DNA from: CAZRCZ01 sp964598765
GTDB taxonomy: Bacteria > Sumerlaeota > Sumerlaeia > MVZB01 > JAJFLK01
Reading direction: 5' to 3'
Assembly: GCA_964598765.1 (NCBI GenBank)
Contig: CAZRCZ010000023.1
Location: 1 to 64,000, forward strand
DNA length: 64,000 nucleotides
Shown here: positions 8,286 through 15,696 of the stretch, piece after piece
Numbering within the stretch: position 1 is the stretch's first letter
Layout of the letters: each line of letters opens with the position of its first letter
Position numbers and translations under genes: made by a program
The notes under the pieces: model-generated
What the model was told of the DNA's origin: nothing
Database searches by the model: none
The model's input: the letters and a program-made list of their open reading frames with translations, nothing else

Positions 8286-9304
8286 ATTTTCTCCGGTTTG
8301 GCTTCCCGCGAAAGAAGCCCCTGAATGGCTTTGGCTGCGGGAACGTCGTCGAATATGACTTTGCGGACCGCTTCGGAGATTGGCATCTCAACGTCGAATT
8401 TTTTACCCAAGGCGCACGCGGCCTTGACGGTATTGTAACCTTCGACCACCATCCCTACCTCCTTCAACGCCTCGTCGCTTGTCTTGCCCCGCGCGAGCAG
8501 TTCGCCGAATTGGTGATTGCGCGAATGGCGGCTGGTGGCCGTGACGATCAAGTCGCCGATGCCCGAAAGTCCCATGAAGGTTTCCTGTCGCGCACCCATG
8601 GCGACGCCGAGGCGTATCATCTCGACCAGACTGCGCGTGATGAGACCGGCCCGCGCGTTGTCTCCCAATCCCATGCCGTCGGAAATTCCGGCGGCGATGG
8701 CGAAGATGTTCTTGAGCGAGCCGCCCAATTCCGCGCCCAACACGTCGTCATGCGTGTAGATGCGGAATCGAGGTTGAAAGAAAAGTTTCTGCGCTTCCTC
8801 CGCGGCGGAAGGATTGGAGGAGCAAGCCACGACTGTCGCGGGCAACCCTTGAGCGACTTCCTCGGCGTGACTCGGACCCGAAAGCACGCAACATTTGGCT
8901 TGGAGATCCTTGCCCAGCACGTCACCGACAACGGCATGAAGGGGCATGAGCGATTCCGACTCGATCCCTTTGGCGCAGATGACCCAGAGTTGAATCGCGG
9001 AGTCGAGTTTGGCTTCGCGCAAGGCCTCGCAGATGGATCGAACGGCGATCGAGGGAACGGCAAGGACAACGACTTCAACTCCTTTCAGCGCTTCAGCCAA
9101 ATCAGCGGTTAAAGCAATATCCTCCGGGATTTTCCATCCTTGGAATCGGGGATGCGTCCGGTCCTTTTTGAGCTTTTCAATCACGGCGGGAAAAAAATCC
9201 CACGAGCGAACGGCGTGGCCGTTTTGCGAAAGAATTTTCGCCAACACGAGTCCCCAAGTTCCCGCGCCGAGAACGGCGACTTGTTTGTGAGAGTTGGACT
9301 TCAT
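8282..9304 (-). CDS. gpsA: Glycerol-3-phosphate dehydrogenase [NAD(P)+]
   Basis: 340 residues. Reduces dihydroxyacetone phosphate to sn-glycerol 3-phosphate for phospholipid synthesis in the cytoplasm. The NAD(P)-binding fold VAVLGAGTWGLVLAKIL starts at residue 8; GPSHAEEVAQGLPATVV near 145, the catalytic-Lys segment LGGSLKNIFAIAAGISDG near 192, and NARAGLITRSLVEM near 215 are all family signatures, as is GLSGIGDLIVTATSRHSRN. It lies downstream of plsY on the same strand; the two enzymes perform consecutive steps (glycerol 3-phosphate supply, then acylation). Start at the first ATG; ribosome site is weak. Confidence 0.95.
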   Translation of the reverse strand: MKSNSHKQVAVLGAGTWGLVLAKILSQNGHAVRSWDFFPAVIEKLKKDRTHPRFQGWKIPEDIALTADLAEALKGVEVVVLAVPSIAVRSICEALREAKLDSAIQLWVICAKGIESESLMPLHAVVGDVLGKDLQAKCCVLSGPSHAEEVAQGLPATVVACSSNPSAAEEAQKLFFQPRFRIYTHDDVLGAELGGSLKNIFAIAAGISDGMGLGDNARAGLITRSLVEMIRLGVAMGARQETFMGLSGIGDLIVTATSRHSRNHQFGELLARGKTSDEALKEVGMVVEGYNTVKAACALGKKFDVEMPISEAVRKVIFDDVPAAKAIQGLLSREAKPEKI

Positions 9305-9329
9305 GCGAGGTGTCTGAATATATCTTGTT

Positions 9330-9510
9330 CAAGATTAAGCACAAAGGCCCAAAGGAGGCGCAAAGAACACAAAGGAGAAGGGCGCGCGAGAACAGTAATC
9401 CGCGACTCAGAATGTTTCCGGTTTGATTCCAATTGAGGGAAATACTTTTTCAATGTTGTGGATTCCGCTTCATGGTTTGTTTTGTGACTTCTTCGTGTCT
9501 TCGTGTTTAG
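9330..9510. repeat. Dispersed CACAAAG / ACGAAGACAC repeat pair
   Basis: The plsY-gpsA junction carries GCACAAAGGCCCAAAGGAGG and ACACAAAGGAG (9337-9382) and, in inverted sense, TTTGTGACTTCTTCGTGTC followed by GTGTTTAGTCG (9480-9513). They belong to the same purine-rich intergenic repeat style found at 48.2, 49.6, 51.1, 52.7 and 56.1 kb. The second arm encodes the last 16 residues of PlsY. Confidence 0.5.
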
Positions 9511-10147
9511 TCGCGGGTTTGCGTTGGCCGAAAATTCGGTTTTCTGTCCCTGTCCTCAGGCGTTGAATGTTCGGACGATGTTTCCAAATGACAAACACTC
9601 CCAGCGCGGTTGCGAGGGCGATGACGGTCCACGAGCGTTCACCGCTTTCGGGCCAGACGACCAACATCAACGGAAGCAAAATCGAGCCGGCAATCGAGGC
9701 GACCGAGACGTAACCCGTGATGGCGATCAAGACGAATCCGACGGCAAAGCAAACGGAAATCGCCTGAGGCGCGACGGCGAGAAAAGCACCGAGACTCGTC
9801 GCCACTCCCTTGCCGCCGCGAAATCCGACCCATGGGCAAAAGGCGTGTCCGGCGACGGCGGCCAAGCCGACGATCAAAGTCCAAGTCTGCGGAAGGAAAA
9901 TCAGAGGGCGAAAAAGATCGCCGGAAAAACCAATCGCGGGCAACCACCCCTTGAAAATATCAATCGCCAGACAAAGGACGCCGAGTCCCTTGCCGAGAGA
10001 GCGGAAAACATTGGTCGCGCCGATGTTCCCGCTTCCCACCTTGCGCAGATCAACGCCTTTGGCTTTGCCCATGAGCAGAGCCGTGGGGAACGATCCCGCT
10101 AGAAAGGCAAGGATCAAGGAGAGAAAGGATGTAAGCTCTTTAGGCAT
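9470..10147 (-). CDS. plsY: Glycerol-3-phosphate acyltransferase PlsY
   Basis: Inner-membrane enzyme that transfers an acyl group from acyl-phosphate to glycerol 3-phosphate, the first step of phospholipid synthesis. About 225 residues from the chosen ATG (MPKELTSFLSLILAFL). Family motifs are present: GSFPTALLMGKAKGVDLRKVGSGNIGATN (substrate loop, written here as three adjoining motifs GSFPTALLMG, KGVDLRKVGSGN, IGATNVFR), GHAFCPWVGFRGGKGVAT, and the final KHRPNIQRLRTGTE. A GTG at 10186 would add 13 residues but has no ribosome site. The terminal KPATKHEDTKKSQNKP is not conserved in the family and is encoded by a dispersed intergenic repeat, so the gene has been extended by repeat DNA. Confidence 0.93.
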   Translation of the reverse strand: MPKELTSFLSLILAFLAGSFPTALLMGKAKGVDLRKVGSGNIGATNVFRSLGKGLGVLCLAIDIFKGWLPAIGFSGDLFRPLIFLPQTWTLIVGLAAVAGHAFCPWVGFRGGKGVATSLGAFLAVAPQAISVCFAVGFVLIAITGYVSVASIAGSILLPLMLVVWPESGERSWTVIALATALGVFVIWKHRPNIQRLRTGTENRIFGQRKPATKHEDTKKSQNKP

Positions 10148-10220
10148 GTCGTTTATGGAGATATTATCCACGTCTTTGTTCGACACTTTCAGAACTTGTT
10201 CTCATAGGGGGAAACCAAAA

Positions 10221-10285
10221 TCCAAGCCTTGACAGGCTGGGCTATTTTCACCGCGTCCTTGGCGGGACGCAAGCCAAAGTCCACT
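10221..10285. repeat. Dispersed repeat AGCCTTGACAGGCT copy 1
   Basis: CAAGCCTTGACAGGCTGGGC, followed by a CGCGTCC-GGGACGC hairpin. A close copy stands at about 27970-28030 (CAGCCTTGACAGGCTAGG, then GCGTCCCTAATGGGACGC). Both copies have AGCCTTGACAGGCT (self-complementary AGCCT/AGGCT ends) and an ATTYTCRYCGCGTCC tail. Confidence 0.55.
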
Positions 10286-10299
10286 TTTGGGACAGGCTC

Positions 10300-11139
10300 T
10301 CAAGGCGATATGTCGAAACGGATGTTTTTTTTGAAGGTCAATGCCAATCTATTCATTTCTTCGTGCTCTCGGTCTTGCAATTTATAGGTCGCTCTGAAGG
10401 TGAGCGCAAGCGCCAACGATGCGAGGGCGTAAGCGGGCGCCGAACTTGCGAAAGCGATCCGGCCCACGCCTCCCAAAAGTATAAGGATAAAGAAAAAATA
10501 ACGCGCGTGTTTAACGATCAGCCAAACGTGAGGCCAAGGGCTTAAATCAACGTCGGCCAAGACGGACAATCTCATTTTCACGCGGTTTCCCCCCACCTTT
10601 AATCCCCCCAGAACTCCCAAATAGGCGCAATACCCAAAATGGTTGATAATCGTGAGGCATAAGGCAACGGCCACCACGCACTCCGGACCGGACAAGAGCG
10701 TCCACACCGAGGCGCAAAACATGGCACTCAAAAGCATCAAGTAACGTCGGATTTCAAAAAACGGCGCGAGCGAGCCGAAAAATTTGCCATCGAAAAGCTC
10801 GCGACTGCTCAGCAACGTGAGGAAGAGTTGTTCGAGCGTCCCGGCCACGCGCTCGCGGTGAATCGAAAGAAATCCCCGGCGATAGGCGATAGGGTAGGCG
10901 AGGAGCGCAAGAACCAGCAATGCCGCGCCGGACGAATAGAGAACCCCGGTCCAGCTTTCGATCAAATAGGAAAGAGCGACGGTTGCCAACACGGCAAGCA
11001 TTATGAGATGGGCGGCGCGGATGGGGCTTCCCTTGCGCAGTCGTCCCAGCGAATCCATGCCGATCTCGTGGCGGAAGACGATGTTGTCCAAATGGGAGCG
11101 GAGGAACTTAGATCGGAGACGGAGGACACGAATCTTCAT
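10300..11139 (-). CDS. Polytopic membrane protein, ABC-2 permease-like
   Basis: 279 residues with about six hydrophobic segments (roughly residues 41-60, 68-88, 134-152, 155-180, 213-235, 238-258). Residues 95-125 contain RERVAGTLEQL then LLSSRELFDGKFFGSL, which matches the ERxxGTLExLL-x-P-x-SxxExxxGK amphipathic segment of ABC-2 type permeases. No ATPase gene is adjacent, and the usual C-terminal half is poorly recognisable, so it could be an orphan half-permease or a diverged relative. The N-terminus is basic (MKIRVLRLRSKFLRSHLD). No ribosome site is evident before the ATG. Function not assigned. Confidence 0.6.
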   Translation of the reverse strand: MKIRVLRLRSKFLRSHLDNIVFRHEIGMDSLGRLRKGSPIRAAHLIMLAVLATVALSYLIESWTGVLYSSGAALLVLALLAYPIAYRRGFLSIHRERVAGTLEQLFLTLLSSRELFDGKFFGSLAPFFEIRRYLMLLSAMFCASVWTLLSGPECVVAVALCLTIINHFGYCAYLGVLGGLKVGGNRVKMRLSVLADVDLSPWPHVWLIVKHARYFFFILILLGGVGRIAFASSAPAYALASLALALTFRATYKLQDREHEEMNRLALTFKKNIRFDISP

Positions 11140-11465
11140 AGTGCGGAGTGAATCATAGAACTTCGAAGGCTAGGGGTCAAATTGGAGGAAGAATTTAACG
11201 CAAGGACGCAAGGATGAAAATTGAGGCGAGCAAACACGAGTGCATTTTAGATTTCCGCTAGAGGTGGACAGCATGAGGCTTGAGGACGCCAACGGCGTCC
11301 CGGAGCACAGCCCAAGGTTGCCGAGCGAAGCGAGGCTACCTTGGGACACCGGCCATGCCCTTGCAACCCAAACGGGGTTGCGCAATTTCTCGGAGAAGTG
11401 AAGGATACTCGGAGACTCGCGATCAGCGTTCAAGAGCTTGAAGTCGCCATTGGCGGAGGGATAAA
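11140..11465. other. Intergenic region carrying a structured repeat
   Basis: No gene. An ACGCAAGGACGCAAGG phrase stands at 11199-11214 and a structured repeat at 11283-11398. The 3' end supplies the ribosome site GGAGGG for the next gene's GTG start. Confidence 0.6.
11283..11398. repeat. Structured intergenic repeat, copy 1
   Basis: Consists of a GACGCCAACGGCGTC hairpin followed by CAGCCCAAGGTTGCCGAGCG, AAGCGAGGCTACCTTGGGAC (CCCAAGGT pairs with ACCTTGGG) and a GGGGTTGCG tail with TTTCTCGGA. A second copy, roughly 85% similar over 105 bp and in the same orientation, is at 25537-25642. Differences are mainly outside the paired arms. Confidence 0.7.
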
Positions 11466-13070
11466 GTGGTCCGCGTCAAAACGCGAAATCCAATGAACGA
11501 TCCCGAGTTCCCTTCTCTAAACTCCGCCGCGCGAAAAATCCCCCGTTGGGTTTTTCCGCTGGGATCGGGGATGTTTTATTTCGGGTTTTACATGTTCATC
11601 TACGACGGCAATCCGCCGTCGGTGGATCCGAAAATCCTGCTTCAAACCGCAATTACATGGCTGGACGGACATTGGAACGATCCGAGCGCGCTCAGCAAGT
11701 ATGGTCCCTTAACTTCGTTTTTCACCATTCCCTTCGAGGTGCTTTACCGCTGGGCGGGAGGGAGACTCGACCATTGGCAAGCGGTGGCGCTTCAACCGAA
11801 TTTGGAGACCGCGCTGACCGTTGTGGTTTTCTTCCTCATCGGGCGATCACTCGGCTACGGCGAGCGACGATGCGCGCTTGCCGCGATCGTGTTCGGCGCG
11901 GCGACCTATGCCACGGTTTTTTCGCGCTCCCCGCACACGGAGCCGCTTCAGATGCTCCTGACCCTTCTTGTGGCGATGGGAATGATTCAATCAGATCGGA
12001 TGGACGGGAAGCGGGGAGCAATTACAGCCGCCGTTGCGCTCGTCCTCTTGGCGATGACTAAATTTTTCGCGCTCGCGCTGGTTGCATTGCCGGTGGCGGT
12101 TGTCTTTTGGATTTCCGAGCGACGGAAAAGCGAGTCGGGACGGTCCGAATGGCGCGCCGGAGCGGGAACGCGAGGGGCCACGCTTTTTGCCGGATTTTGG
12201 ATGGCCATTCTTCTCCAGATTGTCCTGAATCGCTTTGCGCGCGGGCATTGGTTGCAATTCGGCTACACCGGAGATCGGGACGCCTTGGGATTTTCCAATC
12301 CCTTCTACGAGGGATTCTTCGGCCTGACGGTCGGAACATCCAAAGGGTTTTGGTATTACTCTCCCGTCCTTCTTCTGACCTTCTTTTGCGGCGGAATTTT
12401 TCTGCGGTCGCATCCCGTCGCGGGGTGGTTCGGCATTTTAACCGCCATCGCTTATTTTTGCGGCTACGCCAAATGGTGGGCGTGGCACGGCGATTGGCAT
12501 TGGGGGCCGAGGTTTCTTTTGCCGCTAACCCCCTTGCTCAGCCTCTTTTTATTTTCCGTCCCGGAATGGTGGAACGATGCAAACATCTCAATCCGCCGCG
12601 CGCGGAAATGCGGCGCGGCATTTCTCCTTGCCGCGTCGCTTTACGTTCAAGCAATCGGATGTTCCGTTCCTTGGATCGAATATTATCACGCCTTGATCGA
12701 GGAGACGGGTATCGTCCGCCCCTACGCTCCCTCCACTTATCCCGTGACCGACGACTTTTGGAAGTCGCATTTCATTCCATCCCTCTCGCCGCTGGCGTTT
12801 CATCACGCGATGTTCAAGATGCAGATCGGCTTGGGATCGCCCGACAATCCGCCGTGGGGTTGGCAGGGAATTCCAAATTGGAACAAACCCCTGCAACGTC
12901 CGACGCCCGCGTTTTGGTGGATTGACTCAGCGGGACTTGGCTATTCCGGTTTGCAGGCGCGTCATCTCAGCAAAACCCTGCTCATCCCAATTTTCATTCT
13001 CATCGGAGCCGGAGGGTCGTTGCTGATCCTCGGTTTTCTGCGGTCGCGGGAAGATCAAGGCGGGCGGTGA
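11466..13070 (+). CDS. GT-C-like integral membrane glycosyltransferase, putative
   Basis: 534 residues with about 10 membrane segments. An acidic early loop (GFYMFIYDGNPPSVDP) and a late GPRFLLPLTPLLSL segment in KWWAWHGDWHWGPR resemble polyprenyl-phosphate-dependent (GT-C, PMT/DUF2029-like) sugar transferases of the inner membrane; donor and acceptor are unknown. Start: the GTG at 11466 has GGAGGG five bases upstream, while the ATG at 11493 has none, so GTG is preferred. The 3' end overlaps the convergent cytochrome gene by 16 bp. Nearby envelope genes make a surface-glycan role plausible. Confidence 0.65.
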   Translation: MVRVKTRNPMNDPEFPSLNSAARKIPRWVFPLGSGMFYFGFYMFIYDGNPPSVDPKILLQTAITWLDGHWNDPSALSKYGPLTSFFTIPFEVLYRWAGGRLDHWQAVALQPNLETALTVVVFFLIGRSLGYGERRCALAAIVFGAATYATVFSRSPHTEPLQMLLTLLVAMGMIQSDRMDGKRGAITAAVALVLLAMTKFFALALVALPVAVVFWISERRKSESGRSEWRAGAGTRGATLFAGFWMAILLQIVLNRFARGHWLQFGYTGDRDALGFSNPFYEGFFGLTVGTSKGFWYYSPVLLLTFFCGGIFLRSHPVAGWFGILTAIAYFCGYAKWWAWHGDWHWGPRFLLPLTPLLSLFLFSVPEWWNDANISIRRARKCGAAFLLAASLYVQAIGCSVPWIEYYHALIEETGIVRPYAPSTYPVTDDFWKSHFIPSLSPLAFHHAMFKMQIGLGSPDNPPWGWQGIPNWNKPLQRPTPAFWWIDSAGLGYSGLQARHLSKTLLIPIFILIGAGGSLLILGFLRSREDQGGR

Positions 13071-14155
13071 CACAAAATACATTCGAGCGGGGAGATCGTG
13101 TTGTAGGGATGCGTGATCGGAACCAGCGCTACCGGATGGCAGGGAAGACACGGACGATCCAATCGAATTTGCCCGCTGGCGATCAAATAAGCCGGCGGAG
13201 GATCGGCGACCAAATGCTCATGCGGATTGCCGCGATGACAAACCGAACATTCATTCCCGTCCTCCAATGGAATGTGACAGACAACACAATGCAGATAGGG
13301 GCGTCCCTTGAAACTCACCGTGTGATTCATCGGTTCGGTGGTGCGATGGCAAGACTCGCAAAAGTCCTGCGCGTGGCAAGTTTCGCATGACTTCGGATTA
13401 TCCCGCGCATGAAAGCCATGGGTTTTGGCGCGGAAGGAGGCCGTATGGCTCTTGGGGAGGTCCATGCTGTGGCAAGTCTGGCAATCCTTGGCCGGCTCAT
13501 GGCAACGGAGACAAAGCGCGGGATCGTTCTGCGAGGCTTGGCCGTGGAGATGTTCGGTCCAGTTGAATTGTTTGTGGTCCGCCGGAACCGTCTTGAGCGT
13601 GATGCCGGAGTGACATGTCGCGCAATCGGCGGCGGAGGGTTGTCCCAGCGCCGGAGAGTGACAAGCGAGACATTCCTCCATCCTCGGATAATTGACCTTG
13701 GCGAACGGTCCCGATTTATCCACCTGACCGTGGCAGACCGCGCAGTTGACCGAAACGTGATTGGCGTGATCGAAAGAGGCCTTGGAATAATCGGGACGTT
13801 CGGCGCGGCGCGATTTTTTCGGCGTCAACGTGTGATGACAGAGGAGACACGATTGATCGGCGGGCTTATTGTCCACGGCGGCGGGATGACAGGCGACGCA
13901 GGCCGAATGTTTGGCGGGTCCGATGGTCCCTTCCTTTTTACTCAGGTGGCAGGCGTTGCAATCGTGAACGTATTGGGCGTGCTTGGCGTGGGAGAACTTA
14001 AGAACGTCATCCCCTTTTTCGTCGAGGTGGACGGCGTGTCGAAGCGTCGCGCAACTTTCGATCCACCCCGCAAGCGCGATCATGAGAACGGTCAGCGCGA
14101 TGCCGGTCCATCGCGGTTGGCCGTTCTGAGAGAGTAATACCGCTCTGGGACTCAT
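13055..14155 (-). CDS. Exported 14-heme c-type cytochrome
   Basis: 366 residues with fourteen CxxCH heme-attachment sites (CNACH, CVACH, CLLCH, CAVCH, CLACH, CATCH, CLRCH, CQTCH, CETCH, CESCH, CVVCH, CSVCH, CLPCH, CILCH), spaced like the cytochrome c7/c3 and doubled-CXXCH families. An N-terminal hydrophobic segment (WTGIALTVLMIALAGWIESC) is a signal peptide or, with Cys at its end, a weak lipobox (IESC). Other His residues precede many sites (FSHAKH, FDHANH), as expected for bis-His ligation. The ATG at 14155 overlaps the stop of the beta-barrel gene (ATGA), so the two are co-translated. Together they resemble a porin-cytochrome conduit that moves electrons across the outer membrane. Longer upstream starts run into the barrel gene and are rejected. 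Confidence 0.88.
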   Translation of the reverse strand: MSPRAVLLSQNGQPRWTGIALTVLMIALAGWIESCATLRHAVHLDEKGDDVLKFSHAKHAQYVHDCNACHLSKKEGTIGPAKHSACVACHPAAVDNKPADQSCLLCHHTLTPKKSRRAERPDYSKASFDHANHVSVNCAVCHGQVDKSGPFAKVNYPRMEECLACHSPALGQPSAADCATCHSGITLKTVPADHKQFNWTEHLHGQASQNDPALCLRCHEPAKDCQTCHSMDLPKSHTASFRAKTHGFHARDNPKSCETCHAQDFCESCHRTTEPMNHTVSFKGRPYLHCVVCHIPLEDGNECSVCHRGNPHEHLVADPPPAYLIASGQIRLDRPCLPCHPVALVPITHPYNTISPLECILCHRPP

Positions 14156-15519
14156 GGTTGATCCTTCTGTGGCGCGGGCTTGCCGGCCTGCGCATCGTCG
14201 CGCGCCAGCGACCGCCGCAAATGGTAATTGATTCCCAAGCGGACGGTCAATCCGCTCCCCGGAAGGTCTTGCGTCATCTCCCAATTGACCATCCCGCGCA
14301 CGTCGAACGTCCGGTTGGGTTTCCATTGAACCTCGAAGAAATAAGAGGGAATTTTCAAATCGTTCAGCAGGAGGTCGAGGTCGTCCGCCTGACCGTTGAG
14401 TTTCGTGTTGAAATCGAACGGATCGAAAAGGAAATGCGAGTAGGAGGCTCCCGTGCTGAAGGTCCATGTGCGAGTCGGATGATACGTCGCCGATCCGGTG
14501 ATCGTTTCCATGCGGTCGCGCTGGTTGTCTATGAGTTCACCGGCGAGGGTGAGATCGAGGTTCTTGACGAAGGCGTTGAATCGGGTGAGGGAAAGATGAG
14601 CGGAATTGGAACTGTAGGAGTTGTAGCCCTGATTGTCCGCGGTGTCGAATTGACGGCGGATTGTCCCGCCGAGTTGGAGCATCCACTTCTCGGCGAAGAG
14701 TTTGTTCAGCTCGACGCTCAAACGCTGATACGGCTTGCTCTCGCCAAGAATCAAGCCATAAGCGGACAGGCTTTGCGAATTGAGCTGACTGCCCTGTCCG
14801 CGATTGAACGGTTGAAGATAATAATCCACGTCCAGTCCGACGCCTATTTTCTGAAAAAATTTGGAGAGGTGGAATCGCCAGTCGCGGATTTCGCCCTCGA
14901 GGAAACGCAGACGCGACGTGGTGCGCCAGTAATTTCCCCAGTATTGGTTCCATCGCCACGCCTGCGCGAAGAAGGTGTCTCCCCCTTCGTTGAGGGCGTA
15001 GGCGTCGAATTGATGCTGGGTCCGCCACGTCGGTTTCCAGACCACGCCGCCGCCGCCGACCCAATCGTCCTTGGAGGTTTGATAAAAATTGGCCTCCCGC
15101 CCGCCGAAAAGAAAATAGGAGAACGGCTTTCCTTCATCGAAGCGAAGCGTCGCGCCGTCGAAGTGAAGATAATCCACGTCGTAAAGATATTGCCGTCCGA
15201 TTCGCAACCGTGTGAGGCATCCCAAATTTCGCAAGTCGGCGTAAGCCTCGGAGATTCGGACCGGTCCTCCTTCAATCCCCTGATCGAAGCCGCCGGGGGA
15301 ATTCAAATTCCAATATCCCCAGCCGGATATTTTCAAATCCAAATGATCCTTGATGAGATCGGTGATCGAGACATTGGCGTAGAAGAGGAGGTCCGCTTCG
15401 TCGCCCATCGTGTTGCCGTCGTAGCGAAATCGCGCGCTGAGGTCCGCGCTCAGCTCCTGCGCGGCGACGCGCCGGATGCCCAAGACGAGGAGGAATGTGA
15501 TAACGACGCGCCGGAACAT
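14152..15519 (-). CDS. Outer-membrane beta-barrel protein paired with the multiheme cytochrome
   Basis: 455 residues. A signal peptide (MFRRVVITFLLVLGIRRVAA, cleavage near AQ-EL) is followed by alternating amphipathic strands rich in Tyr, Trp and Phe with Gly/Asn/Asp turns (GYWNLNSPGGFDQGIEGG, LTRLRIGRQYLYDVDYLHFD, RLRFLEGEIRDWRFHLSKFF), ending in strand-like LTVRLGINYHLRR. This is the appearance of a large porin of about 20 or more strands. No CxxCH is present. Its stop overlaps the start of the 14-heme cytochrome, the arrangement known from MtrA/MtrB and Geobacter-type porin-cytochrome operons, although I see no clear MtrB signature. A sugar or metal porin is the alternative. Confidence 0.7.
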   Translation of the reverse strand: MFRRVVITFLLVLGIRRVAAQELSADLSARFRYDGNTMGDEADLLFYANVSITDLIKDHLDLKISGWGYWNLNSPGGFDQGIEGGPVRISEAYADLRNLGCLTRLRIGRQYLYDVDYLHFDGATLRFDEGKPFSYFLFGGREANFYQTSKDDWVGGGGVVWKPTWRTQHQFDAYALNEGGDTFFAQAWRWNQYWGNYWRTTSRLRFLEGEIRDWRFHLSKFFQKIGVGLDVDYYLQPFNRGQGSQLNSQSLSAYGLILGESKPYQRLSVELNKLFAEKWMLQLGGTIRRQFDTADNQGYNSYSSNSAHLSLTRFNAFVKNLDLTLAGELIDNQRDRMETITGSATYHPTRTWTFSTGASYSHFLFDPFDFNTKLNGQADDLDLLLNDLKIPSYFFEVQWKPNRTFDVRGMVNWEMTQDLPGSGLTVRLGINYHLRRSLARDDAQAGKPAPQKDQP

Positions 15520-15696
15520 GAAGGACTCGCGGACCGAAAAGCCCGCGCCGTGAAAGGAAAAATTTCACAGTTGAATCAAGCTGGCAAGATCAAAGGCGCG
15601 AAATCTTTTGCGCCTCTCGCACTTTTTTGCGGCTAAACTTTCTTTATTCGTCGTCCGTTTGCGGCAGGACCGACCCTTCGCCCCTCGAGTGGAAAT

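Noticed and set aside
13055..14467. Longer 470-residue version of the multiheme cytochrome
   Set aside because: The extra N-terminal 100 residues overlap the beta-barrel coding sequence and push the signal segment to the middle; the ATG at 14155 with ATGA coupling is better.
14158..15636. 492-residue open frame on the + strand opposite the beta-barrel gene
   Set aside because: It is antisense to a gene with a clear signal peptide and barrel pattern that overlaps the cytochrome gene. The antisense protein has no domain, and long open antisense frames are common at this GC content.
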